A stretch of 64,000 nt of DNA, taken from contig JACPUU010000001.1 of NCBI GenBank assembly GCA_016192075.1, positions 248,001-312,000 of the forward strand, read 5' to 3'. This document shows, piece by piece, positions 16,622-24,791 of this stretch. Each line of letters opens with the position of its first letter. Position 1 is the stretch's first letter. The stretch comes from Bacteroidota bacterium. Its GTDB lineage: Bacteria; Bacteroidota; Bacteroidia; Flavobacteriales_D; Crocinitomicaceae. A program made the position numbers and the translations under genes. The notes beneath the pieces were generated by a model. It worked only from the letters and a program-made list of their open reading frames with translations. It was not told the origin of the DNA and searched no databases.

Positions 16622-17917
16622 TTATCTGGTTATTATAACCTGTCCTTCGAAGTATTCTGTTTCGCCGTTGGCGTTTTTAAACTGAACCTGCCATACGTAG
16701 GCCCCGTCATCAGCCAGGGAATTATCGTTCATGTTAGTGCCATCCCACGGTTGGTTAACATTGTTGGTTTGGTACATAACCGTTCCAACTTTGTCATAAA
16801 CCACCATTGTAAATGTTACGTCCATCAGGCGCAATGCTTCAGGAATGAAGTAGTCGTTTTTATTATCACCATTTGGTGTAAACGCAGTTGGAGCCAGCAG
16901 GTTGTAGTCACTTTTTACCTCAATTGGTTTTTGGGTGCTGTTTGTACAGCCAAATTCATTGGTAGCACTCAGTTCAACGGTATAAATTCCTTTTTTGCGG
17001 AACGTGTATTCAAACTGATTTTCAGCAGATGTTTTTAAGCCTTTGATATCCCAGTTCCATTCAACTGCATTTTCAGTCAGGTTGATGAAGGTAACGGTTG
17101 GTATCATTTCATTTGTTTTTTCAAAAGCAAACTCAACTTCAGGCAGTGGATTCACGGTAATATCAATACTTGATTTACTCAGCGTTTTGTTTGTTTTGGA
17201 GTCTTTCAATGAAAGTGATACGGTGAAATTACCAGAACGTTTGTAGGTATGTGTTCCAACTTTAGAACTGCTGAATGATCCGTCACCAAAATCCCAGACA
17301 TAAACAACAGCCTGGTTAATATCTTCCGGTGTAAAAATGAATTCAGAAGTCATACAAGCCACGCTGTTTTCAGTATTAAAACGTGCATTGATACGTGCTG
17401 TGCTGACAGTTTCTGCATTGTTTGGGGTTTGTCCTGGATTTTCAGCAACCTGGTTTACAGGGTCAGTACCGGTGTTGTTTCCGTTGGTTGGTTCAGATCC
17501 GTTTTGGGTTGATTCGTGGTTAAAGTTCTCGTTTCCGGATTCGCCCAGCATTCCTGGTCTTCCAGGTTCAGAAATAGTTAAGAAAGGAACGTTTTCGTTT
17601 CCTGCAGGTTGAATTTCGGTAGAATTGTCTTCGGCTGTATTTTGTGCCTGATCTGTAATCAGCGTGTTGTTATCTGCTGTGTTTTCACCGGCAACGGTAT
17701 TTTCAGCAGTTACTTCAGCAGCCGGAATAGTTTCATTTTGCTGCATCAGGTAAACAGTACCTGAAATCAGCACAACAGCGGCAGCAGAACCAATGATCCA
17801 TTTCATGGCACCGCCTTTAGAGCCCAATTGGCTGCTTACGTTAGCCCAAATCTGGGCATCGTAAGGTGCCTCATAGCCCTCAACTGCTTCTTTTATTAAT
17901 TTATCAAATTTGTCCAT
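16622..17917 (-). CDS. membrane-spanning PKD and T9SS type B domain protein paired with an ECF sigma factor
   Basis: The protein has 431 residues from ATG 17917; an alternative ATG at 17941 would overlap the sigma gene. A short N-terminal head (1-36, with EGYEAPYDAQIWANV) is followed by one transmembrane segment (about 38-57). Next come an Asn/Thr/Glu-rich linker (65-170), a PKD domain with VWDFGDG (207-213), a second PKD-like domain (258-336), and a complete type B T9SS domain (339-431: APTAFTPNGD, VYDKVG, PWDGTN, DDGAYVW). The head resembles the short sigma-binding-type heads seen in this phylum next to ECF genes. Because it lies 13 bp behind an ECF sigma gene, it is probably its anti-sigma partner. 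The N-terminus is not a cleavable signal peptide, so normal T9SS release would need proteolysis; this is unusual. Confidence 0.82.
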   Translation of the reverse strand: MDKFDKLIKEAVEGYEAPYDAQIWANVSSQLGSKGGAMKWIIGSAAAVVLISGTVYLMQQNETIPAAEVTAENTVAGENTADNNTLITDQAQNTAEDNSTEIQPAGNENVPFLTISEPGRPGMLGESGNENFNHESTQNGSEPTNGNNTGTDPVNQVAENPGQTPNNAETVSTARINARFNTENSVACMTSEFIFTPEDINQAVVYVWDFGDGSFSSSKVGTHTYKRSGNFTVSLSLKDSKTNKTLSKSSIDITVNPLPEVEFAFEKTNEMIPTVTFINLTENAVEWNWDIKGLKTSAENQFEYTFRKKGIYTVELSATNEFGCTNSTQKPIEVKSDYNLLAPTAFTPNGDNKNDYFIPEALRLMDVTFTMVVYDKVGTVMYQTNNVNQPWDGTNMNDNSLADDGAYVWQVQFKNANGETEYFEGQVIITR

Positions 17918-17930
17918 CGTTAAAGATGTA

Positions 17931-18494
17931 TTAGTGTTCAAATTTTAAGCTTAGTTCTTCTTTTAACTTCATTTTGGCTTTTGCCAGGTTTGATTTAGAC
18001 GTTCCCTCACTGATACCAAGGTATTCAGCAATTTCTTTGTGACTCATGCCTTCAATTACGTAAAGGTTAAATACGGTGCGGTAAGCGGGTGAAAGCGCGC
18101 TGATAGCTTTAATTGCCGTTTCAGCCTTTATTTTCACATCGTGCTCTTCATCGTCAGCAAAAGGAACATCCTCTTCTAAATTCTGGATGCGTGAATCGTC
18201 TTCAATTGAAAACGGATCGCGTTTGTTTTTCCTGATCTGATCAATGGCCGTATTTATCATGATACGTCTGATCCAACCTTCCAAAGAACCTTCAAAATTG
18301 TAAACGTCCAGTTTGCTGAAGATTTTGATAAAACCGTTCTGTACCATGTCTTGCGCCTCGTCTCTGTCTTTGGCATAACGCATACATACAGCCATCATCT
18401 TACCGTAGAAAAGCTTGAACAGTTGCTGCTGATATTTACTCTTGCCTTTAATGCAACCATCAACAATCGTTCTTAAATCTTCTGTTGTCTCCAC
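17931..18494 (-). CDS. ECF-type RNA polymerase sigma factor
   Basis: The protein has 187 residues with both ECF domains. Region 2 (about 25-95) has DEAQDMVQNGFIKIF and GWIRRIMINTAIDQIRK; region 4 (about 125-185) has LSPAYRTVFNLYVIEGMSHKEIAEYLGISEGTSKSNL-type helix-turn-helix text. It directs RNA polymerase to a small regulon, usually under control of a membrane anti-sigma factor encoded next door; here that is the PKD/T9SS protein. No TAnnTTTG box is seen upstream. The spacer beyond contains an imperfect inverted repeat. Confidence 0.93.
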   Translation of the reverse strand: METTEDLRTIVDGCIKGKSKYQQQLFKLFYGKMMAVCMRYAKDRDEAQDMVQNGFIKIFSKLDVYNFEGSLEGWIRRIMINTAIDQIRKNKRDPFSIEDDSRIQNLEEDVPFADDEEHDVKIKAETAIKAISALSPAYRTVFNLYVIEGMSHKEIAEYLGISEGTSKSNLAKAKMKLKEELSLKFEH

Positions 18495-18831
18495 TGGTTT
18501 TTACACTATTAAGACGCCCCAACTGTGAAAGGGTTGCCAATTTGATAAATTTTTTTTCAGGGAAGAGCCTTGAAGCGAGGAGAGAAGGAGTAAGGATTCA
18601 GAAGTTAGTATTCGTTCCGTAATCCAATTCCCGGGTCCTGCATACCTAACAAGCTCAAGCTATTACTATATCCTTATTCCTGAATCCTGATTCCCTTCCT
18701 TTTTGCCTCTTCCCTTACAAGCACAAAAATCGCCAAAAAAAGAAGGTTCGATTTAAAAACTTCCTAAATTCGTTGTCTGGCTTAATATAAAGAGCACATT
18801 TCTAAAAGTACTAACATAAAATTACATTACA
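18495..18831. repeat. intergenic region with an imperfect inverted repeat
   Basis: This 337-bp gap holds no gene. AGGATTCAG (18593-18601) is the exact inverse of CTGAATCCT (18680-18688). Further out, GGAAGAGCC (18561-18569) nearly mirrors the GCCTCTTCC near 18705. The left arm is purine-rich and the right arm pyrimidine-rich, as in the spacer at 24,705-24,780. I see no clear TAnnTTTG box for the sigma gene or for mdh. Confidence 0.45.
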
Positions 18832-19767
18832 ATGAAAATTACAGTTGTAGGGGCAGGAGCGGTAGGAGCGAGCTGCGCAGAATACATCGCTATTAAAAAC
18901 TTTGCTTCAGAGGTCGTTTTGATCGACATCAAAGAAGGTTTTGCAGAAGGAAAAGCAATGGACCTTATGCAAACGGCTTCATTACTGGGGTTTGACTCAA
19001 AAATTACCGGTACAACCGGCGATTATTCAAAAACTGCGGGTTCTGACGTGGCTGTTATCACCTCTGGTATTCCACGTAAACCAGGTATGACCCGTGAAGA
19101 ACTGATTGGAATCAATGCCGGTATTGTTAAAACGGTGGCTGAAAACCTGATCAAACATTCTCCCAATGTAATTATCATTGTTGTTAGTAACCCAATGGAC
19201 ACCATGGCTTACCTTGTACACAAGTCAACCAGCATTCCTAAAAACCACATCATTGGTATGGGTGGAGCGCTTGACAGTGCCCGTTTCAAATATCGCCTGG
19301 CTGAAGCCTTGGGTTGCCCGCAGTCTGATGTAGACGGTATGGTAATTGGCGGACACAGCGATACCGGTATGGTGCCTTTGATTGAGAAAGCAGTGCGTAA
19401 CAGCGTTCCCGTTTCAGAGTTTTTAAGTGCTGAAAAACAAGCCTGGGTGGTTGAAGAAACCAAAGTGGGTGGTGCAACACTGACGAAATTGTTGGGTACA
19501 TCTGCCTGGTATGCACCGGGAGCAGCGGTAGCAGCCATGTGTCAGGCTATTGCGCTGGACTCTAAAAAAATGTTCCCATGCTCAGCCATGCTGGATGGAG
19601 AATACGGACAAAAAGACATTTGTTTAGGGGTGCCTTGCATCATTGGCAAAAACGGTATTGAAAAAATCGTTGAAATTAAATTGTCTGATGCTGAGAAAGC
19701 AAAAGTTGCAGACAGCGCAAAAGGTGTTCGCGATGTGAACATGCTGCTGGATGCCGTAGCGAAATAA
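18832..19767 (+). CDS. mdh: malate dehydrogenase
   Basis: This TCA-cycle enzyme oxidises malate to oxaloacetate with NAD. The 311-residue length matches the LDH-like MDH group. The nucleotide-binding GAGAVG motif is at 7-12 with Asp32 favouring NAD over NADP. Substrate arginines are Arg82 and Arg88 in the mobile loop (IPRKPGMTRE) and Arg151; the catalytic pair is Asp148 and His175 (GGHSDTGM). The PRKPGMTR loop with Arg at position 82 distinguishes it from lactate dehydrogenase. It is monocistronic with a strong terminator about 127 bp downstream. Confidence 0.97.
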   Translation: MKITVVGAGAVGASCAEYIAIKNFASEVVLIDIKEGFAEGKAMDLMQTASLLGFDSKITGTTGDYSKTAGSDVAVITSGIPRKPGMTREELIGINAGIVKTVAENLIKHSPNVIIIVVSNPMDTMAYLVHKSTSIPKNHIIGMGGALDSARFKYRLAEALGCPQSDVDGMVIGGHSDTGMVPLIEKAVRNSVPVSEFLSAEKQAWVVEETKVGGATLTKLLGTSAWYAPGAAVAAMCQAIALDSKKMFPCSAMLDGEYGQKDICLGVPCIIGKNGIEKIVEIKLSDAEKAKVADSAKGVRDVNMLLDAVAK

Positions 19768-20181
19768 TACCAATGCTTAATCGGTTTGAGTCGGTAGACG
19801 AAAACAAGATTTAGCAGTTGGTTTATACTGAGCGAAAGAAGGAGTTCCATGTGATTGGAATTATAGCTGAGCGAAGTATCTATTGATAGTAACAAAAGCG
19901 CTCTCAGAAATGGGAGCGCTTTTTTTTGCACAGCTTGGTCCTGTACCTACTTAACTGGCTATGACAGGCGTTTTTGCATAAAAGTGGTTGTCAAGGCTAT
20001 ATCAAGTGCATTGCTTTTATTAAATTTATCTCAGGCATTAAGTAAAGAGCATTGACCCCGATAGCTTTCAAGACCGCTTCTTCACAAAGCATCCAGCCGT
20101 TATATAATTAATAAACCGTTATAACTAAAAACAAATTGCTGACAGGAACGACTGCAATCATTACCGTAAAAAAAACATGTG
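19768..20181. repeat. intergenic region with terminator and short repeats
   Basis: This 414-bp gap holds the mdh terminator (19894-19927) and two copies of CTGAGCGAA (19828-19836, 19867-19875), a tag that resembles dispersed intergenic sequences of this phylum. The right half is AT-rich without a recognisable gene or -7 box for the downstream unknown gene. Confidence 0.4.
19894..19927 (+). terminator. intrinsic terminator of mdh
   Basis: AAAAGCGCTCTC pairs with GGGAGCGCTTTT (one T-G wobble) around the loop AGAAAT and is followed by an uninterrupted T-run. A close relative lies at 20996-21026. Confidence 0.9.
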
Positions 20182-20967
20182 ATGACCAATAAATTAGTAA
20201 GAGCCAATATCCAACGCTACAGCACCCATAGTTTTGATGAATACGGTGATCCCAATCCGGTCTACAACTTACAGGTAAACGGAAAAAAGCTTACATTAAA
20301 AACCAGGGATAAAAAACTCCCCTCAGGTATAAACTTCTCTCAAAAATTCGAGTTCATTTTTGAAATCAACACGGCAAATGAAGTCATCGCGTTCAGTTCT
20401 CCGCTACAAGATTTGAAGTGGGGAAATCAAACCCATATTGAAACACTGACGGGATCTAAAAAGCCGAAGCTTATCTACCAGTTTGTTTCAGGTACAGTGG
20501 CTGGTAAACAATCCAGATCAGAGACGGTCAATACCCACCTGCCAAGATTTGGAATGCAAAACAAAACACTTGAAAAACGCACTACTTATTTTATAAACAT
20601 TTCCGGCCAAAATTTAGCAGGGAGTAGCTCCTACAGAAAAATAAAAGTGGGTGATCAGGTAACCGGCGTTACTAACCAATACGGCTATTTAGAAATGTTG
20701 AAAAATACCCATACCGGAAAAATATACGGCTTGTTTTCTATATGGCCAATGGTGATTGCGTTGGTGGTTATGGTACTGATAAATATCGTTTTTTTGACAG
20801 ACGGATCCATGAATGAACCTGTGAAAACTGCTTTTGGAGAATTTCCAAAATATTATGAAAAGTTTGTGTTTTTCAACTTAGTTGCTATTCCTGTTTCAAT
20901 TATGACCATTTTTTGGACAAAAAAACGATTTATGATTTTGCGGTTTCACAATCAGAATAATAAATGA
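20182..20967 (+). CDS. membrane protein of unknown function
   Basis: The protein has 261 residues from ATG 20182 (a GTG lies one codon upstream). No known domain is recognised. Residues 1-185 look like a soluble, beta-rich part with VYNLQVNGKKLTLKTRD-type strands. Two transmembrane segments follow (about 188-210, IWPMVIALVVMVLINIVFL, and 233-252), and the tail is basic. There is no signal peptide, so the large N-terminal part is probably cytoplasmic. Its composition is more AT-rich than its neighbours, and it sits between repeat-like spacers, which fits a lineage-specific gene. Confidence 0.6.
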   Translation: MTNKLVRANIQRYSTHSFDEYGDPNPVYNLQVNGKKLTLKTRDKKLPSGINFSQKFEFIFEINTANEVIAFSSPLQDLKWGNQTHIETLTGSKKPKLIYQFVSGTVAGKQSRSETVNTHLPRFGMQNKTLEKRTTYFINISGQNLAGSSSYRKIKVGDQVTGVTNQYGYLEMLKNTHTGKIYGLFSIWPMVIALVVMVLINIVFLTDGSMNEPVKTAFGEFPKYYEKFVFFNLVAIPVSIMTIFWTKKRFMILRFHNQNNK

Positions 20968-20995
20968 GTGCACCCAAGGGGTATTAATGTTAGTG

Positions 20996-21026
20996 AAAGT
21001 GCTCTCAGATTTGGGAGTGTTTTTTT
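20996..21026 (+). terminator. intrinsic terminator, diverged copy of the mdh terminator
   Basis: The sequence matches 19895-19926 at all but five positions. Every change keeps the stem paired through G-U wobbles on the plus-strand transcript, followed by a T-run, so it suits the gene ending at 20967. Confidence 0.75.
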
Positions 21027-21756
21027 AGTCAATAATATCATAAACATACCACGCTACTCCGCCGGCTAAAATGGTATACATAATTACTTCGCCGACAATC
21101 CTGACCTTTGCAGGTCTCTGCTGTAGCTTTAGTTCATTGTCAAAGGTTTCGTCTACACTTTTGGTTTCAAGGTTGCTAATTATGCGATTTAAGGCGGAAA
21201 AGAATGCTGAAGGGCTGGCAGAGCCAATGTCTTCAGCTGCATAAATGGGCATTGGTTTGCTTGGCGGGGAACCAAAGCAGGCATAAGTCTTAGATGTTTG
21301 TCTATCTTTAATGTAAAAGGCAAGTGTAATGTAGTGCCCATATTTTACTCCTCCCGTGCTTTGAGAGGGAGAACCAGGGCCTGGAATAGTTGATGACGGG
21401 GGAGTGGGGGTTACTGTTATTTGTGAGAAGGGTTTAGTAAAAACAATATAGCGATAGGTTGAAATATCATATTCTTTTCCCTCCGTATCATCGATGAGTA
21501 AATGGTCTAAACCACGCATCAGTTTATCATTTTTTATGAATTGGCTGATTTGGCTTGATGCCTGCTTTTTATGTGAATCACTAATCTTCGCATCATTATT
21601 TGTCCAAAAAGTGGAGAACAGCAAGGGGTATTTGTTAATGTCCGGCGGAAACACAAACTCGTTGTATGATTTAGGAGCGGATATTGAGGTATCACTTTGG
21701 GAAAAAGAGTTCGCGGTTTCAATAGTGAAAAGTATGAAAATGAATAGATAGTTCAT
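21025..21756 (-). CDS. exported protein of unknown function
   Basis: The protein has 243 residues with a signal peptide (MNYLFIFILFTIETANSFSQ). The mature part contains a Pro/Ser/Thr-rich stretch (about 119-137, TPTPPSSTIPGPGSPSQST), a strand-rich segment around GHYITLAFYIKDRQT, and a hydrophobic C-terminal segment (about 222-240) that could anchor it in a membrane. No family is recognised. It is tail-to-tail with the other unknown gene at 20182; the two may form a small accessory segment between mdh and the PhoX-like gene. Confidence 0.6.
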   Translation of the reverse strand: MNYLFIFILFTIETANSFSQSDTSISAPKSYNEFVFPPDINKYPLLFSTFWTNNDAKISDSHKKQASSQISQFIKNDKLMRGLDHLLIDDTEGKEYDISTYRYIVFTKPFSQITVTPTPPSSTIPGPGSPSQSTGGVKYGHYITLAFYIKDRQTSKTYACFGSPPSKPMPIYAAEDIGSASPSAFFSALNRIISNLETKSVDETFDNELKLQQRPAKVRIVGEVIMYTILAGGVAWYVYDIID

Positions 21757-21790
21757 AGGTGATAAATAGCAGCAACAAATTGTTAGGCAT

Positions 21791-21798
21791 CAAAGGTA
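21791..21798 (-). promoter_or_regulatory. -7 promoter box for the gene at 21025
   Basis: On the minus strand it reads TACCTTTG, 34 nt before the ATG at 21756. Confidence 0.45.
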
Positions 21799-22041
21799 AT
21801 TAAAGTAAACAGGTTGGTTGATTGAATATTCTTTCCGCTTAACATTTCTGTGAGACAAGTTCTATACTTGCAATAGAGTGAATTTCTCAGGTATACTTCA
21901 CTTTCTGAGCACAGCGAAGAAACCACCACTAAAATTTAAGCAGCCTCTTCGTGAAGTCCTTTTATTTGTAACAGAGTCCTTGAGTAATTTGTTTTTCTGC
22001 TTGCTTTAGAATCCCTTAACAATTCATTTAATCTCAATCCC

Positions 22042-22049
22042 TATATTTG
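22042..22049 (+). promoter_or_regulatory. -7 promoter box TATATTTG for the PhoX-like gene
   Basis: TATATTTG matches TAnnTTTG and lies 19 nt before the ATG at 22069. Confidence 0.55.
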
Positions 22050-22068
22050 TTTACTTACCTTTTCTGTT

Positions 22069-23574
22069 ATGAAAAAACTTACGGTGATTAGCAGTTTGAT
22101 TCTGCTTGCCTCCTGCTCAGGCAGCGGTGATGAAATAGAAGAAACGCCAAAGGATACGGTTGTACAGCAAGTGGTTGACACCATTCCGCCCTTTGTTGCC
22201 ATTCAATCAAATTTTACGACAGACAGTCTTATTCTGCCTGAAGGTTTTACCTATACCATATTATTCCGTGAGGAATTTGACCTGGTAACCCGGGCTGACG
22301 GCAAAAAATTCCCGGCCAAAGGCAGTCATGATCTTTCCGTATTCATTCCCGATAAAACAGCGCCTGAAACCCGGGGAAAACTCTACATCTCGCATGAAAC
22401 CAAATATGCCAATGCTGATCTTGGCGATGGCGGCGGTGCAACCATTTTTGACATTGAATTAAAAGACGGCCACTGGCAGGTAGTGAGTGAATTTCATCAC
22501 GTTGATTTTTCACAGGTAGGTGGTACTAACCGCAATTGCGGCGGAAGTATGTCACCCAACGGAACTGTTTTTACCTGTGAAGAAGTGTGGGCTCCAAATA
22601 CATCGTATCTCTGGTCTGACGGAAAAGGACATACAGATACTTCATTTCAGAACGGCCGGCCGCTCTGGCAAAACATGGGCTATGTGGTTGAAGTTGATCC
22701 TTACACCCACAAGGCAATTAAAAAACATTGGAAAATGGGCCGTTTTGTACATGAAGACCTTCATTTTACACCCGATGGTAAAACCGTTTACCTGACAGAT
22801 GACAACAGCCCCGGTGTCTTTTTTAAATATGAAACCAAAACAGCATTCAATTACGACGATGGTCAGCTCTATGCCTACAAACAATCCGGTGATGGTGAAA
22901 CAGGCGAATGGCTTACACTTCCAATGGATTCCACCTCATTGATAAACTGTTCTGAAATAGCCCTTGAAAAAGGCGCGAGCATGTTTATACGCCATGAATG
23001 GATGCAGGAGATCAACGGTAAATTATACATTACTGAAACCGGGGAAGATAATTTTGACTGGACAGACGGTGTTACGACCGGAGGCTCCGTTCCGGACTAT
23101 GTGGCTGAGCGTCTTCACCAGAACGGAAATCTTTACGATGATGTTTTTGGACGTATTCTGGAGTTTGATCCTCAGACAAATAGAATGAGCCCTTACCTTG
23201 AAGGCGGATTTTTTTCAGATTCTTCCGGCTGTTTTTCCAACCCTGATTGCAATACATCCGTTAACATAGGCGGCAGGACCTATATGGTTGTTTGCGAAGA
23301 TATAAACTGGTATGACCGCGGAAGGGCCGGAAAAGAGGGGGAACTGAACAAGCTGTTTTTCAATGAGGTTTATTTTTTAGATATGCGTATTGAAAATCCA
23401 ACGGTTGATGATCTGATGCGCTTTGCCGTAACACCAAAGGGAGCTGAAGGAACGGGTGTAATTTTTTTACCGGATGGTGCGATGATTTTAAACATCATGC
23501 ATCCTTCCGTCGAAAATCCGGCACCGTTTAACCGTTCCTGCACTGTATTAATAGAGGGATTTAAGAAGAGATGA
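22069..23574 (+). CDS. PhoX-like (DUF839) phosphatase-family lipoprotein
   Basis: The protein has 501 residues. It starts with a lipoprotein signal (lipobox LASC, Cys16) and an acidic linker, then a beta-propeller-like domain of the PhoX/DUF839 type: LYISHETKYA, NCGGSMSPNGTVFTCEE, RFVHEDLHFTPDGKTVYLTDD and GVIFLPDGAMILNIMHPS are the recognisable blocks. Classical PhoX enzymes are calcium-dependent alkaline phosphatases exported by Tat; this one has a Sec lipoprotein signal instead. Whether it keeps phosphatase activity cannot be judged. A small lipoprotein gene overlaps its stop by 4 bp. Confidence 0.82.
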   Translation: MKKLTVISSLILLASCSGSGDEIEETPKDTVVQQVVDTIPPFVAIQSNFTTDSLILPEGFTYTILFREEFDLVTRADGKKFPAKGSHDLSVFIPDKTAPETRGKLYISHETKYANADLGDGGGATIFDIELKDGHWQVVSEFHHVDFSQVGGTNRNCGGSMSPNGTVFTCEEVWAPNTSYLWSDGKGHTDTSFQNGRPLWQNMGYVVEVDPYTHKAIKKHWKMGRFVHEDLHFTPDGKTVYLTDDNSPGVFFKYETKTAFNYDDGQLYAYKQSGDGETGEWLTLPMDSTSLINCSEIALEKGASMFIRHEWMQEINGKLYITETGEDNFDWTDGVTTGGSVPDYVAERLHQNGNLYDDVFGRILEFDPQTNRMSPYLEGGFFSDSSGCFSNPDCNTSVNIGGRTYMVVCEDINWYDRGRAGKEGELNKLFFNEVYFLDMRIENPTVDDLMRFAVTPKGAEGTGVIFLPDGAMILNIMHPSVENPAPFNRSCTVLIEGFKKR

Positions 23575-23966
23575 AGATGAGATTGGTTATCGGTTTTTGT
23601 TTAGGTCTGGCAGTGGTTTTTACCGCCTGCGATGATATTGAACAAGCCTGTACAGAAGAAAAATATGGTTCGGCCATTGTGTATGATTTTCCCGACAGTT
23701 TGCCTGCCGGTGTTTCGCAGAATGTGAAAGTAGAATACATCCTTGAAAATTCCTGCGGGTCGTTTGTGGAATTTGAAGAAAACATTGCCGGGCAAACTAC
23801 AGAGGTACGGGTTAAGCTGCTTTACGATGGCTGCAGCTGCGATTTGCAGTTTAAAGAAGACTCAAATTATTATGAAGTGAAGCAGGACTCGGTTGGTACC
23901 TATTTGTATAAATTCTACCTGGGTGAAACGGATTATGATTCTTACACCCTGCAGGTATATCAGTAA
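23571..23966 (+). CDS. small lipoprotein of unknown function
   Basis: The protein has 131 residues, with a lipobox FTAC (Cys21) after MKMRLVIGFCLGLAVV. The mature part has four cysteines besides the lipid anchor (QACTE, NSCGS and GCSCD blocks), possibly forming disulfides, in a beta-rich body. No family is recognised. The start overlaps the PhoX-like stop (ATGA), so it is co-translated and may act with it. Its end overlaps the convergent PIG-L gene by 7 bp. Confidence 0.7.
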   Translation: MKMRLVIGFCLGLAVVFTACDDIEQACTEEKYGSAIVYDFPDSLPAGVSQNVKVEYILENSCGSFVEFEENIAGQTTEVRVKLLYDGCSCDLQFKEDSNYYEVKQDSVGTYLYKFYLGETDYDSYTLQVYQ

Positions 23967-24682
23967 CTATGCAGTTCTGAAACCGGCGGATGAAATGATT
24001 CGTTGAAAAATTCAAAATAAACCCGGCTTCCAATTCGTTCAATGACGCCGGTACTTTCAATCACGTCTGTAAATGTTTTGTAACAATAAAGAGCTTCCCT
24101 GAGTTTGCTTTGTTCTTCCTGATTCAGTTCAATAATACAATCAATCAGTTTGGGGTGTGATGTACGCACGTGTGCCATGGCCCCGTCACGTTCTGAATTT
24201 TCAGGGGTGGGAAAAGTCAATAACGCCAGTCGTTTCCAGTTTGGGTACAGCTTGTCTTTCTGCGGATCACAGAAAAGCCGTTTAATCACGGCATGCATAA
24301 CCAGGTGATCGTGATGTCCGCTAATGCCATGAATGGCGTATGTTACCACAATATCAGGGTTGATTGCCGCCATGTGATCGGATACCATTTTTTCAATTTC
24401 AAGCGGGTTCATTTGTGCCATGCCGCCATCTTCGAGGTCAAGAATAGTCATGCCCGTTAAGCCGAGTACCTTTTTTACGTCCTGCATTTCCTGCACGCGC
24501 ACTGCGCCCATTTCTTCAACAGACAGGTTGTATTTGAAACGTTGTTTGGTTGCGCCTCCTTTGGTCAGCGTTAGCAAATAAACTTCTTCACCGCGTTTTG
24601 TCTGCCGGTAAATAACGGGCGCCGGACCAAATGATTCATCATCCGGATGCGGAAAAATATAGAGTGTTTTTAAAGTGCTCAT
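23960..24682 (-). CDS. PIG-L (LmbE-like) deacetylase
   Basis: The protein has 240 residues from ATG 24682; a TTG three codons upstream is part of the promoter box. The zinc-binding motif is PHPDDE (11-16) with the later HGISGHHDH segment supplying the third ligand. These enzymes remove acetyl groups from N-acetylglucosaminyl compounds, for example in bacillithiol synthesis (BshB) or glycan precursors. Which substrate applies here is open; no bshA or bshC is in the window. It converges on the small lipoprotein. Confidence 0.9.
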   Translation of the reverse strand: MSTLKTLYIFPHPDDESFGPAPVIYRQTKRGEEVYLLTLTKGGATKQRFKYNLSVEEMGAVRVQEMQDVKKVLGLTGMTILDLEDGGMAQMNPLEIEKMVSDHMAAINPDIVVTYAIHGISGHHDHLVMHAVIKRLFCDPQKDKLYPNWKRLALLTFPTPENSERDGAMAHVRTSHPKLIDCIIELNQEEQSKLREALYCYKTFTDVIESTGVIERIGSRVYFEFFNESFHPPVSELHSY

Positions 24683-24688
24683 GGGTTG

Positions 24689-24696
24689 CAAAGATA
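24689..24696 (-). promoter_or_regulatory. -7 promoter box for the PIG-L gene
   Basis: On the minus strand it reads TATCTTTG, 6 nt before the ATG, predicting a nearly leaderless mRNA. Confidence 0.45.
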
Positions 24697-24791
24697 ATTC
24701 AATTCAGGGATGAGGGAAGGAACCAGTAAATAAGCCGCTAACTCCCAACTCCTCCCCATTGGCTCTTCCCCAAAATGATTACTTTTACTAA

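Larger units (their letters stand above)
21757..22068. other. intergenic region
   Basis: This 312-bp gap holds two divergent promoter boxes (21791-21798 minus, 22042-22049 plus). The middle is AT-rich and includes a TCTGAGCACAGCGAAG segment resembling the CTGAGCGAA tags at 19.8 kb. No gene is seen. Confidence 0.5.

Noticed and set aside
24705-24780. The purine-rich spacer before the ABC ATPase as a promoter or RNA
   Set aside because: It looks like worn repeat text without box, hairpin or conserved element.
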